A stretch of 64,000 nucleotides of DNA from positions 496,001-560,000 of the forward strand of contig NZ_LKBA01000019.1 in the NCBI RefSeq assembly GCF_001307765.1, in the 5' to 3' direction. The DNA is from Aliiroseovarius crassostreae. GTDB lineage: Bacteria > Pseudomonadota > Alphaproteobacteria > Rhodobacterales > Rhodobacteraceae. Each line of letters begins with the position of its first letter. Position 1 is the first letter of the stretch. A program made the position numbers and the translations under genes. This document shows positions 8,378 through 18,485 of the stretch, piece by piece. Under the pieces are notes generated by a model, which had not been told where the DNA came from, ran no database searches, and saw only the letters and a list, made by a program, of their open reading frames with translations.

Positions 8378-9004
8378 CTAGGCCAGGGATGTCACCCAGA
8401 GAATTGTCGCATCTTCTTCACTGATGGAAATTACATTATGGCCCATCGAGGCGTCGTAATAGGCACTGTCGCCACGTTTCATCTGCACCGGTTCGTAAAA
8501 CTCGGTCAGCAGCTGCACCGCCCCGGTCAGCACGTATAGAAACTCCTCGCCGTCATGGCGCACCCAGCCGTCAAATTCGTCAAAACTGCGGGCACGCACC
8601 CGGGCGCGGTAGGGCAACATGGTTTTCTTGGTCAATGCCCCGCCCAGAAGCTCGTGCTCATAGGTGGCGGTCGGATGGGCGGCCCCTTCCCCCGATTTGG
8701 TCACGGTCATGCGACCTGATACATGGGCCGCCTTGGGCGCGGTGAACAATTGCGGCACGGAAATCTCAAGCCCGACCGCGAGTTTCTTCAGCGCCTCATA
8801 GGTCGGGGACATCTGTCCGTTTTCGATCTTGGACAGGGTGGAACGGGCAAGTCCCGCCTGCCCGGCCGCCTGTTCCAGCGTCCAGCCGCGGGATTTGCGC
8901 AGATCGCGCACACGTTCACCCAGGTTAAGGGGGCTCAGGTCCTGGCTCTCTTCGCCGCTCTCGCGGGCAAGCTGGATCAGGCTGGGGGTCGATTTGTCGC
9001 TCAT
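8378..9004 (-). CDS. XRE-family regulator with cupin sensor domain
   Basis: Transcription regulator of 208 residues. A helix-turn-helix at about residues 28-82 (RVRDLRKSRGWTLEQAA, LARSTLSKIENGQMSPTYEA) is joined to a C-terminal cupin barrel (about 135-205, with HDGEEFLYVLTG and KRGDSAYYDASMGHNV) that probably binds a small ligand. It is divergent from the acyl-CoA ligase gene with about 56 bases between the starts, so it most likely controls that gene and itself. The signal molecule is unknown. It converges with the binding-protein gene and its stop lies seven bases from a dispersed repeat. Confidence 0.9.
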   Translation of the reverse strand: MSDKSTPSLIQLARESGEESQDLSPLNLGERVRDLRKSRGWTLEQAAGQAGLARSTLSKIENGQMSPTYEALKKLAVGLEISVPQLFTAPKAAHVSGRMTVTKSGEGAAHPTATYEHELLGGALTKKTMLPYRARVRARSFDEFDGWVRHDGEEFLYVLTGAVQLLTEFYEPVQMKRGDSAYYDASMGHNVISISEEDATILWVTSLA

Positions 9005-9010
9005 TCTTTT

Positions 9011-9036
9011 CTATTGGCACCCCTTTGCGCCTATTG
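9011..9036. promoter_or_regulatory. Candidate operator between divergent genes
   Basis: CTATTG occurs at 9011 and again at 9031, exactly 20 bases apart (two helical turns), in the 56-base gap between the XRE-cupin regulator and the ligase gene. It is a plausible regulator-binding site on spacing alone. Confidence 0.25.
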
Positions 9037-9060
9037 CAACCACCTGTAACCACTGTCAGC

Positions 9061-10617
9061 ATGAGGAACATGCTGTCACAACACCACCCGACCCGCCCGC
9101 TCGCGCCAGCCCCTTCGCCGTTCAATATGGCGGCCCATGTGTTACGCCATGCGAAAGATATGGGGGACAAGGTTGCGCTGGCGGTTGTGTCAGCAGAGGG
9201 GGAAGATACGGTCTGGACCTATGCCCAATTGGCCCGGTCGGTCGAAGGGGTGGCTGCGGGGCTGTTGCGCAAAGGTCTGCAGCCCGGCGATCATGTGCTT
9301 TTGCGGCTTGGAAACACGGTGGATTTCCCGTTGGCCTATCTTGCTGCGATCCATGCCGGCCTTGTGCCTGTTCCCACCTCGTCCCAGCTGACCGAGGTTG
9401 AGATCACCAAAATGGCCGCTCTGGTGACCCCTCGCCTTGTCATCGCATCCGAAGGGATTGCCCTGCCGGCAGAGGATCCGAAAACAGAGAGTTTGCCGGT
9501 TCTGACAGTGCGGGAATTGCATGATATGGCTAGGCTTGCCCCGGTGGATCCGCATATGGGGGATCCGAACCGCCCCGCTTATATCATCTTCACTTCCGGC
9601 ACATCCGGTCAGGCCCGCGCCGTGGCCCATGCTCATCGGGCGATCTGGGCCCGGCAGATGATGTGGGATGGCTGGTATGACATTTCTCAAGATGACCGAA
9701 TGATGCATGCAGGCGCCTTCAACTGGACCTATACATTGGGCACCGGCTTGATGGATCCCTGGACGGTTGGCGCCACGTCGTTGATCCCGGCTCCGGGCAG
9801 CACGCCGGAACAGATTACCGCCCTTCTGGCCGGTCACGGGGCCACAATCTTTGCCGCCGCTCCGGGGGTCTATCGTCAGATGATGAAACATGACCTGCCT
9901 GACCTGCCCGGGCTGCGTCACAGCCTGTCTGCGGGTGAAAAACTCCCCTCGACCACCCGAGCGGACTGGAATGCGCGCACTGGCAAAAAGATTTATGAAG
10001 CATATGGCATGTCGGAATGTTCCACCTTTATTTCCGGAAGCCCCAGACACCCCGCGCCGAAAGGCACGCTTGGCTATCCGCAGGCCGGGCGGCATGTTGC
10101 GGTTCTTGGCGAAGATGGCATGCTGGTGCCCCGTGGCGTTGCGGGCATTATGGCGGTGCATGAAACGGATCCTGGCCTGATGTTGGGATATGTCGGCGCT
10201 GAAGAGGCCACGAAACTTCGGTTTCAGGGAGAGTGGTTTGTGACCGGTGACACGGTTGTCATGGAGCAAGACGGAGCGATCCGGTTCGAAGGGCGCTCAG
10301 ACGATATCATGAATGCAGGTGGCTTTCGGGTTTCTCCGATTGAGGTCGAGGCCGCCATGGCGCTGCATCCCGGCGTGCATGAAGCGGCCTGTGCCGAGGT
10401 CGCCATCAAGGCGGATGCCACCCTGATTGCCTGTTTCTACCTGCCTGAGGACGGTGTGGTGGACGAAAAACTATTGTCAGATCATGCCCATGCGCGGCTG
10501 GCGCATTACAAATGCCCGCGCCTGTTCATCCCCGTTGATACCATCCCGCGCGGGGCCAACAACAAGATCCTTCGCGCCCGCCTGCGAGAGGGGTTTGAAG
10601 CGGGTAATAGGGGGTGA
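9061..10617 (+). CDS. AMP-binding acyl-CoA synthetase/ligase
   Basis: Adenylate-forming enzyme of about 518 residues that activates a carboxylic acid with ATP and transfers it to CoA. Core motifs run in order: IIFTSGTSGQARAVAHAHRA (A3), YGMSECST (A5), GDTVVMEQDGAIRFEGRSDD (A7-A8) and GANNKILRARL with the catalytic lysine (A10). In A3 the usual Pro-Lys-Gly is Ala-Arg-Ala, a variant. The YGMSE and NAGGFRVSP blocks suggest a benzoate- or acetate-like CoA ligase, but the substrate is not certain. The start is uncertain: ATG at 9061 or 9070 or an earlier TTG at 9025; none has a strong ribosome-binding site. It is divergent from its probable cupin regulator. Confidence 0.85.
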   Translation: MRNMLSQHHPTRPLAPAPSPFNMAAHVLRHAKDMGDKVALAVVSAEGEDTVWTYAQLARSVEGVAAGLLRKGLQPGDHVLLRLGNTVDFPLAYLAAIHAGLVPVPTSSQLTEVEITKMAALVTPRLVIASEGIALPAEDPKTESLPVLTVRELHDMARLAPVDPHMGDPNRPAYIIFTSGTSGQARAVAHAHRAIWARQMMWDGWYDISQDDRMMHAGAFNWTYTLGTGLMDPWTVGATSLIPAPGSTPEQITALLAGHGATIFAAAPGVYRQMMKHDLPDLPGLRHSLSAGEKLPSTTRADWNARTGKKIYEAYGMSECSTFISGSPRHPAPKGTLGYPQAGRHVAVLGEDGMLVPRGVAGIMAVHETDPGLMLGYVGAEEATKLRFQGEWFVTGDTVVMEQDGAIRFEGRSDDIMNAGGFRVSPIEVEAAMALHPGVHEAACAEVAIKADATLIACFYLPEDGVVDEKLLSDHAHARLAHYKCPRLFIPVDTIPRGANNKILRARLREGFEAGNRG

Positions 10618-10707
10618 CGTGGTAAGTCGTATCACGACCGCCCCTTTCGGAACCCTTTCCTTTGGTCGCTGCAGGGGATAAGTCCAACGGGTGAAAAGGA
10701 GAGTGCC

Positions 10708-11364
10708 ATGATCCGCCTTGATGTTTTTTCAGACCCGATTTGCCCCTGGTGCTATATCGGCAAAACACGCCTGCAACGCGCCCTTGAGGCACGCCCGGAT
10801 CATCCGTTTCTGATCCAATGGCACCCGTTTCAACTGAACCCGGAGATGCCGAAAGCCGGCATGGATCGTCGCAGCTATCTTGAAGCGAAATTTGGCGGCA
10901 GGGACGGCGCGGTTCAGGCCTACCTGCCAGTGGTGAAAGAGGCGGAGGCAAGCGGTCTGTCGATCAATCTGGACGCCATCGAACGCACCCCCAACACGCT
11001 TGATGCCCACCGGATGATCCATTGGGCTGCGCTGGAAGAAAAGCAGAACGCCATGGTTGATCGCCTGTTCAAAGCCTATTTTGTCGAGGGGCTGGACATT
11101 GGCGACCCCGAGGTTCTGGCCGATCTCGGCGCGGATATCGGAATGGAGCGCGATGTGATTGCCCGGCTGCTGGCCTCGGATGCGGATGCAGATGACATTT
11201 CGGCACGCGACGCGGATGCGCGGCACAAAGGGGTGAACTCTGTCCCCACATTTGTCATCGCCAACCAGCATGTGGTGCCCGGTGCGCAACCGGCTGAGCT
11301 GTGGATGCAGGTGATTGATGAGCTGATGGAACAGCTTTCCGCCCCATCCGAGGACAATCCGTGA
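10708..11364 (+). CDS. DsbA-family oxidoreductase (FrnE-like)
   Basis: Cytoplasmic thioredoxin-fold protein of 218 residues. The CPWC active site is near residue 11 (SDPICPWCYIGKTRL) and the cis-proline loop comes late (NSVPTFVIANQHVVPGAQ). There is no signal peptide. Relatives include FrnE-type disulfide isomerases and 2-hydroxychromene-2-carboxylate isomerases; the intact CPWC favours the redox group. AAAGGAGAG precedes the ATG. Its stop overlaps the GTG start of the exporter gene (GTGA), so the two are co-translated. Confidence 0.9.
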   Translation: MIRLDVFSDPICPWCYIGKTRLQRALEARPDHPFLIQWHPFQLNPEMPKAGMDRRSYLEAKFGGRDGAVQAYLPVVKEAEASGLSINLDAIERTPNTLDAHRMIHWAALEEKQNAMVDRLFKAYFVEGLDIGDPEVLADLGADIGMERDVIARLLASDADADDISARDADARHKGVNSVPTFVIANQHVVPGAQPAELWMQVIDELMEQLSAPSEDNP

Positions 11365-12578
11365 GTATCCTCCCGACACCGCAAAAACCGCTGCCGATGG
11401 GGGAGTTCATCATCCTGCTTGCGGCGCTGTTTTCGATGGTGGCCTTTTCAATCGACTCGATCCTGCCTGCGCTGCCCGAGATTGCCGCCCATATGGTGCC
11501 GGACAATGTGAACCGGGCGCAGCTGGTGATTGTCGCCTTCGTCGTTGGCGCTGGTCTGGGGCAATTGTTCTTTGGCCCCCTGTCCGATGCCTATGGGCGG
11601 CGGCTTTCGATGGGATCCGGCTTTGTGCTTTACATGCTGGCCTCAGCCGCAGCCTATAGCGCGCAATCCATCGAGGCGCTGTTATTTTGGCGCTTTGTGC
11701 AGGGGCTGGGTGCGGCTGGTCCACGTACCAATGCGATGGCGCTCACACGCGACCTTTATGAAGGGCGCACCATGGCGAAGGTGAATTCAATGGCATTCAC
11801 CTTTTTCGTGCTGGTGCCTGCCGTGGCGCCCATGCTGGGACAATGGATCATCCTCGGGTTTGGCTGGCGTCACCTGTTTACCACCTATGCGCTGGTGGCC
11901 TTCGTGATCCTTGCCTGGTTCTTGCTTCGCCAACCGGAAACGCACCCGGTTGAGAAACGGCGTCCGCTGCGCCTGCGCCCGGTGCTGGAAGCATTTGTGA
12001 TTGTTTTCAAAAGCAAGGTCACCCTGCTTTACATGACCGTGATCTTGCTGGCCTTTGCCCAGTTGATGGCCTATCTGAGCTCAGCGCAGCAGATCTTTGT
12101 CGATGTTTTAGGGACCGGAACGTCCTTTCCGTTTTATTTTGCCCTGGTGAGCATTCTGTCGGCAGGGTCCGGGGCGATTAACTCCATGTTGGTTCTGCGG
12201 ATTGGAATGCGACGCCTTGCGCTGATCGGATTTGCAGCTCAGACCGTTCTGGCGGCTTTGACGCTCGGATATTGGGCAATCATGGCTCCGGGCGGATCCG
12301 TGGCACTTTGGCTGTTCGTCTGCTGGTCCACGACGCTGTTTTTCTTAAATGGGCTGAGCTTTGGCAATCTGAATGCGCTGGCCATGCAGCCGCTGGGCCA
12401 TGTTGCCGGAACCGCTGCTGCCGTGATCGGCGCTGTGCCGACGATGCTTTCCGTCCTGATTGCTGCACCGATCGGTCAGGCGTTCAACGGAACCCCGATT
12501 CCGCTTCTCATCGGCGTGGTGATCTGTTCCACGCTCAGCGCGATATTGATCCAGATCGACCGCCACAACCCGGATTAA
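11361..12578 (+). CDS. Bcr/CflA-type MFS drug efflux transporter
   Basis: Twelve-helix major facilitator of 405 residues, of the proton-driven drug-exporter branch that includes Bcr and CflA. Motif A between helices 2 and 3 is GPLSDAYGRR. The first helix has FSIDSILPALPEI, a hallmark of the Bcr group, and VQGLGAAGPRTNAMALTRD matches the family's motif after helix 4. It starts with GTG at 11361, overlapping the dsbA-like stop by four bases. It ends its transcript at a strong terminator immediately after the stop. The substrate is unknown. Confidence 0.9.
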   Translation: MSILPTPQKPLPMGEFIILLAALFSMVAFSIDSILPALPEIAAHMVPDNVNRAQLVIVAFVVGAGLGQLFFGPLSDAYGRRLSMGSGFVLYMLASAAAYSAQSIEALLFWRFVQGLGAAGPRTNAMALTRDLYEGRTMAKVNSMAFTFFVLVPAVAPMLGQWIILGFGWRHLFTTYALVAFVILAWFLLRQPETHPVEKRRPLRLRPVLEAFVIVFKSKVTLLYMTVILLAFAQLMAYLSSAQQIFVDVLGTGTSFPFYFALVSILSAGSGAINSMLVLRIGMRRLALIGFAAQTVLAALTLGYWAIMAPGGSVALWLFVCWSTTLFFLNGLSFGNLNALAMQPLGHVAGTAAAVIGAVPTMLSVLIAAPIGQAFNGTPIPLLIGVVICSTLSAILIQIDRHNPD

Positions 12579-12603
12579 AAAAGGGGCCAAGGCCCCTTTT
12601 TCT
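12579..12603. terminator. Bidirectional terminator
   Basis: A GC-rich palindrome flanked by A on the left and T on the right (arms 12579-12588 and 12591-12600). It can stop the exporter transcript and the small leftward gene, whose stop codon lies at 12602-12604. Confidence 0.85.
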
Positions 12604-12736
12604 ATTTCTTGAGAAACCAAAGTCCTGCAAAAACTATCGCGGTGAGGCACAAAACGAATATGGTTTCACGGTGCTCCACAACAATCTTGATTGCCCCCCA
12701 CTTGGCAGAGAATGCGGGGGGCTTTTCATCGGGCAT
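12602..12736 (-). CDS. Small single-helix membrane protein, 44 residues
   Basis: Encodes a 44-residue protein starting MPDEKPPAFSAKWGAIK, with one C-terminal membrane helix (TIFVLCLTAIVFAGLWFL) ending in two lysines. The start at 12736 is supported by an almost perfect ribosome-binding site, AAAGGAGGT, five bases before ATG. The same frame is open 24 codons further upstream but without such a site. The layout resembles a tail-anchored protein with a soluble N-terminus. Function unknown. It shares the bidirectional terminator with the exporter gene. Confidence 0.75.
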   Translation of the reverse strand: MPDEKPPAFSAKWGAIKIVVEHRETIFVLCLTAIVFAGLWFLKK

Positions 12737-12945
12737 TTCGACCTCCTTTGTTTCAATCAGGCAAACAAATTGCTTCCGAATTGCTTGATTCTTTAAAGCG
12801 GTGAACAAAAGGCGAATCTTTGCGACTCATGATATTTTTTGATCAGTGACACCTATTTGCTGGCGGTATTTTGCAAAAATGCAAAACATGGTCTCGCTGA
12901 CAATTTAACCATGAGAAAAAATCATAACTGTTTTATCTCAATATA

Positions 12946-15900
12946 TTACGCACTCTTCTGCGCCTCTTTCACCTTGATCGCCAGATCCTGCGCAATTGCA
13001 AACGCGCCTTTGATCTTGTCTGAGGTCTTGCGCCAGTCACGCCGCACCACGATCTTGTTGTCCTTGACCTTGGCCAACCCGTCCTGCGCCTGGATAAACT
13101 CGACCAGACCTTTCGGACTGGCAAACTTGTCATTGTGGAACTGAAGGGTTGCGCCTTTTGGTCCGCCGTCCAGCTTGGCAATCCCTGCCCGTTTGCACAT
13201 GCCCTTGATCCGCACCACCAGCATCAGCGTGTTCACTTCTTTCGGAAGCGGGCCAAACCGGTCGATCAGCTCAGCCGCAAACCCTTCCAGCTCTACCTTG
13301 GTCGACAGCGAAGACAGGCGCCGATAGAGGCCAAGGCGGACGTCAAGATCGGGCACATAATTGTCCGGGATAAGAACCGGCACCCCGAGGTTGATCTGCG
13401 GGGCCCAGGTGCCATCACTGTCCGAAAGCCCCTCAAGCTGGCCGGATTTGATCTTGGCAATCGCCTCTTCCAGCATCTGCTGGTAAAGCTCATAGCCCAC
13501 TTCCCGCATCTGCCCCGACTGTTCTTCGCCAACAAGGTTCCCCGCGCCGCGAATATCCAGATCCTGTGAGGCCAGCGTGAACCCGGCCCCCAAAGTATCC
13601 AGCGATCCCAGCACCCTGAGACGTTTTTCCGCGGTGGCGGTCAACGGGCTGCGCGGTTTTGTGGTCAGATAGGCATAGGCGCGGGTTTTCGAACGCCCCA
13701 CCCTGCCCCGGATCTGGTAAAGCTGGGCCAGTCCAAACATGTCGGCCCGGTGGATGATCATCGTGTTGGCGGTCGGAATATCAATGCCGCTCTCCACAAT
13801 CGTTGTGGCCAGCAGGACATCATATTTCCCATCATAAAACGCATTCATCCGATCATCGAGCTCGCCCGAGGCCATCTGCCCATGCGCCACCACAAAGCTC
13901 ACTTCCGGCACATGGTTTTGCAAGAATTGCTCGATCTCAGGAAGGTCCTTGATGCGCGGGACAACAAAGAAACTCTGCCCGCCCCTGTAATGTTCGCGCA
14001 GAAGGGCTTCGCGCAGGGTCACGCTGTCAAATTCAGACACATAGGTGCGGATCGACAGCCGGTCCACCGGCGGGGTGCCGATAATCGACAGATCCCGAAC
14101 ACCGGAAAGCGACATCTGCAAGGTGCGCGGGATTGGCGTGGCACTGAGGGTCAGCACATGCACGTCCGAGCGCAGTTCTTTCAGGCGCTCCTTGTGGTTC
14201 ACGCCAAAACGCTGTTCTTCATCCACCACCAGCAGACCAAGGTTTTCAAACCGCACATCTTTGGCAAGCAGAGCATGGGTGCCCACGACAATGTCCATCG
14301 TGCCACGGGACATGCCTTCACGGGTGCGCCTGGCCTCTGACGCACCGACAAAGCGTGAAAGCTGCCCGACATTGATCGGAAACCCGCGGAACCGTTCGGA
14401 AAAGCTTTTGTAATGCTGACGGGCAAGCAGGGTTGTGGGGGCAATCACGGCCACCTGTTGCCCGGACATGGCGGCGACAAATGCGGCGCGCATTGCCACC
14501 TCGGTTTTGCCAAACCCCACATCCCCACAGATCAGCCGGTCCATCGGCCGACCCATCGCCATATCCTCGATCACGTCTTCGATGGCGGCAAGCTGGTCTT
14601 CGGTCTCCTGATACGGGAAACGGGCAGAAAATTCTTCCCAGGCATGATGTGGGGCTTCCAGCACCGGCGCCTTGCGGAGTTCGCGCTCCGCAGCCAGACG
14701 GATCAGCTTGTCGGCAATCTCCCGGATCCGTTCCTTGAGCTTGGCCTTTTTCGCCTGCCATGCGCCACCGCCCAGCTTGTCCAGCAGCCCGGTGTCCTGC
14801 CCGAATTTGGACAGAAGCTCGATGTTTTCAACCGGCAGGAACAGACGGTCGCCCCCTGCGTATTCCAGCAGCAGGCATTCATGGGGCGCGCCCATCGCGG
14901 TGATGGTTTCAAGCCCTTTGTAAAGGCCGACCCCGTGATCCACATGCACAACCAGATCCCCGGTGGACAGGGCATTTGCCTCGGTCAGAAAGTTTTCCGC
15001 CCGGCGCTTGCGTTTCGGGGCGCGGATCAGGCGATCCCCCAGCACATCCTGTTCGGAGATCACCGTCAGATCGGGTGTTTCAAACCCATGTTCCAGCGGC
15101 CAGACCGCAAGGTAAACACCCGCACCGCTGTCCGGCACATCCCGGAAATCATTGATCAGCGTAGTGCCTGTCAGCTCCTCATCTGCCAAAAGCCCCTGAA
15201 GCCGCTCTCGCGCCCCTTCGGAATAGCTGGCCACCACGGTTGGGGTGGCGGATTTCACGCGAATATGCTTGGTCAAAGCCTCAAACAGATTGACATTTTC
15301 CTGTTGGCGTTCCGGGGCGAAATTGCGGCCGATCCGCCCGCTCCCATCCACGACACCCGGTCCCGTGGCCTGCGGAAGGGCGGCGAACTGCACCACCCGC
15401 CGGTCTTTGACGATCTCTTCCCAAGCTGGATCATCAAGATAAAGAAGCCCCGGCGGGCACGGTTTATAGACCGTATCCATCCGGTTCTTTGCAGTCATTG
15501 CAATTTTGCGGGTTTCATACTGGTCGACAATCCCGTCCCACCGCGCCAGACGCGTCGGGGTCAACTGGTCATCCAGCATCACCGAGGCCTCTGGCAGGTA
15601 GTCAAACACGGTCTCAAGGCGCTCGTGAAAAAAGGGCAGCCAATGTTCGACACCTTGATGTTTGCGCCCGGCGCTGACCGCCTCGTAAAGGGGATCATCG
15701 GATCCGGCTGCACCGAACTCGATCCGGTAGTTTTGCCGAAACCGGGTTATCGATGCCTCATCCATCAACACCTCGGACACAGGGGCAAGATCAATCCCGG
15801 TCAGTTTTTCGGTTGTGCGCTGGGTGGCCGGGTCAAAGCGGCGCACGCCATCCAGAACATCCCCAAACATATCCAGCCGCACCGGTCCGCTTTCCCCCGG

Positions 15901-16392
15901 AGGGAAAATGTCGATGATGCCGCCGCGCACGGCAAAATCCCCCGGCTCCATCACCGTGGGGCTTTGGGTGAAGCCCATGCGCACCAGAAAACGTCGAAGC
16001 TGGTCGATATCCAGCTGATAATCCACCCGTGCAGAAAAGCTCGCTCCGGCCAGCACGTCACGGGCTGGCAGCCGTTGCATGGCTGCATTCAAAGTGGTGA
16101 GAAGCACGAACCGGCCCTGAAGGGCCCCTGTGGCCAGTGCAGCGAGGCTGGCCATCCGCGTGGCAGACACGTCTGCGTTGGGGGACACCCGATCAAAGGG
16201 CAGACAATCCCAGCCGGGCAAGGTGATTACCGTCACATGGGGGGCAAAAAAAGACAGCGCCGCCTGCATCGCCGCCATCCGCTTGTCATCGCGCGCCACA
16301 TGCAGCACCGGTTTGCCCGAACGCTCCAGCTCTTTCAGCACCAATTGGGCGTCAAAGCCTTCGGGGGCCCCGGACAGAAGAACATGTGTCAT
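12946..16392 (-). CDS. mfd: Transcription-repair coupling factor Mfd
   Basis: ATP-driven translocase of about 1,148 residues that removes RNA polymerase stalled at DNA damage and recruits UvrA. The N-terminal UvrB-like region is followed by the polymerase-interaction domain, then the RecG-like helicase motor with Walker A in GDVGFGKTEVAMRAAF and motif II DEEQRFGV. Later motor blocks include SATPIPRTLQ and QIRGRVGRS. The C-terminal TRCF domain holds VRLGLYRRLSSL. ATG at 16392 (MTHVLLSGAPEG) has GGA eight bases upstream; an in-frame ATG three codons earlier is possible. Length is normal for the family. Confidence 0.97.
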   Translation of the reverse strand: MTHVLLSGAPEGFDAQLVLKELERSGKPVLHVARDDKRMAAMQAALSFFAPHVTVITLPGWDCLPFDRVSPNADVSATRMASLAALATGALQGRFVLLTTLNAAMQRLPARDVLAGASFSARVDYQLDIDQLRRFLVRMGFTQSPTVMEPGDFAVRGGIIDIFPPGESGPVRLDMFGDVLDGVRRFDPATQRTTEKLTGIDLAPVSEVLMDEASITRFRQNYRIEFGAAGSDDPLYEAVSAGRKHQGVEHWLPFFHERLETVFDYLPEASVMLDDQLTPTRLARWDGIVDQYETRKIAMTAKNRMDTVYKPCPPGLLYLDDPAWEEIVKDRRVVQFAALPQATGPGVVDGSGRIGRNFAPERQQENVNLFEALTKHIRVKSATPTVVASYSEGARERLQGLLADEELTGTTLINDFRDVPDSGAGVYLAVWPLEHGFETPDLTVISEQDVLGDRLIRAPKRKRRAENFLTEANALSTGDLVVHVDHGVGLYKGLETITAMGAPHECLLLEYAGGDRLFLPVENIELLSKFGQDTGLLDKLGGGAWQAKKAKLKERIREIADKLIRLAAERELRKAPVLEAPHHAWEEFSARFPYQETEDQLAAIEDVIEDMAMGRPMDRLICGDVGFGKTEVAMRAAFVAAMSGQQVAVIAPTTLLARQHYKSFSERFRGFPINVGQLSRFVGASEARRTREGMSRGTMDIVVGTHALLAKDVRFENLGLLVVDEEQRFGVNHKERLKELRSDVHVLTLSATPIPRTLQMSLSGVRDLSIIGTPPVDRLSIRTYVSEFDSVTLREALLREHYRGGQSFFVVPRIKDLPEIEQFLQNHVPEVSFVVAHGQMASGELDDRMNAFYDGKYDVLLATTIVESGIDIPTANTMIIHRADMFGLAQLYQIRGRVGRSKTRAYAYLTTKPRSPLTATAEKRLRVLGSLDTLGAGFTLASQDLDIRGAGNLVGEEQSGQMREVGYELYQQMLEEAIAKIKSGQLEGLSDSDGTWAPQINLGVPVLIPDNYVPDLDVRLGLYRRLSSLSTKVELEGFAAELIDRFGPLPKEVNTLMLVVRIKGMCKRAGIAKLDGGPKGATLQFHNDKFASPKGLVEFIQAQDGLAKVKDNKIVVRRDWRKTSDKIKGAFAIAQDLAIKVKEAQKSA

Positions 16393-16450
16393 GGAAAACA
16401 TCCTGCGAAAACATCCTGCAATTCAATGCGTTTCAACCAGCAAGCTGGGC

Positions 16451-16975
16451 TCAGCCCCAAACATTCAGGGCGAGGTTTTGATACATGCCCCACATCGAGG
16501 TGATGAAAATCGACAGCATGCCGATGAGCTGGACCTGAAACCGATGCCGAGACAGGCGTTTGCGCAGGGAGGGTCCCTCCAGCGCCTGCTCCGTGATAAT
16601 CCGGGCCGTGTTGATCGTCAGCATTCCCACGATGCTCATCGGGAAAGCCATCAGGAACACGGCCTGGGCGAACTCGACCCCGTAGTAGAACCCCAAAAGC
16701 AACAGCATGGTCAGAAGACCACAGGCCAACCCAAGAAGCCAAAGCCCTGAAATCGCAGCGATATACAGGATCCGGTTGCAATAGATCCGCACCAGGACCT
16801 CAAGGTCAAGTTGCACCTGCCCTTCGTGCCGGTCAGCGCGCTGAACCATGTCAAAGGGCACGCCCAGCACCCAGTGGCTGGCGGTTGACCAGAGCACGGC
16901 GAGCGCAATCCAATACCAAAGGTTGGAAAAGGAGCGCATGTCGATGATTTCAAAAAGGGTCGAATACCAGTCCAA
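16451..16975 (-). CDS. Conserved membrane protein of unknown function
   Basis: Protein of 174 residues with about four membrane segments (LWYWIALAVLWSTASHWV, ILYIAAISGLWLLGLACGLL, VFLMAFPMSIVGMLTINTAR and a last one near the C-terminus). It appears to start with TTG at 16975 (DWYSTLFEIIDMRSFSN), with AGG nine bases upstream; the first in-frame ATG would cut off the conserved-looking N-terminus. From memory, similar Rhodobacterales proteins are labelled a SufBCD component in databases, but nothing in this sequence supports a role in iron-sulfur assembly. It lies 58 bases upstream of mfd on the same strand. Confidence 0.75.
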   Translation of the reverse strand: MDWYSTLFEIIDMRSFSNLWYWIALAVLWSTASHWVLGVPFDMVQRADRHEGQVQLDLEVLVRIYCNRILYIAAISGLWLLGLACGLLTMLLLLGFYYGVEFAQAVFLMAFPMSIVGMLTINTARIITEQALEGPSLRKRLSRHRFQVQLIGMLSIFITSMWGMYQNLALNVWG

Positions 16976-17229
16976 TGGTCTAACCTGCCTCGTGCCGGGT
17001 CTGCCTCATGCTGTCAGGGCCTCATGTCATGATGGGGCTTTGCGCGACCATACGCCCGCTATTCGGTCTTGACCAGACCGGTTTTGCGATAGGTTTCCCG
17101 GTCTTGTCCCAAACAGGGGGTTGTGGCAGCGCAGCGCGCATGGCAAGGAAAAACATGTCTTTCGGGTTGGGGATCCGACCCGTTCAAGACCTACATCGCC
17201 ATCCCGCCGGGGCACCCCCGGCCCACTGA

Positions 17230-18258
<1,029 letters not shown>

Positions 18259-18311
18259 TCCCGGTGCCCTGCGCCGCGCCGTCTAAAACACGCATTTCGT
18301 GCAGTTTTCCG

Positions 18312-18328
18312 CCGCCCCCCTGGGGCGG
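18312..18328. other. GC-rich hairpin downstream of hemB
   Basis: A perfect 7-bp stem (18312-18318 with 18322-18328) and a 3-base loop, 54 bases after the hemB stop. It has no T run on either side, so it may be a Rho-assisted or weak terminator. Confidence 0.35.
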
Positions 18329-18485
18329 TGCCCTCTTTGCGTGACAGCCACACATGGCTGGTCTATAGTTTTCAAACAACAGGAATGGCACGGAATAATT
18401 CCGGCACCAAATGAAAACAGGCAGGGGCGCTGGAGGTGTTGATCCGGCAGGTCAGTTCCCCGAATTTGGCGATGCGAGGCTAAAT

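Noticed and set aside
14413-16503. A 696-codon open frame on the plus strand
   Set aside because: It lies wholly antisense to mfd, has no recognisable domain, and its existence follows from the codon bias of a GC-rich gene.
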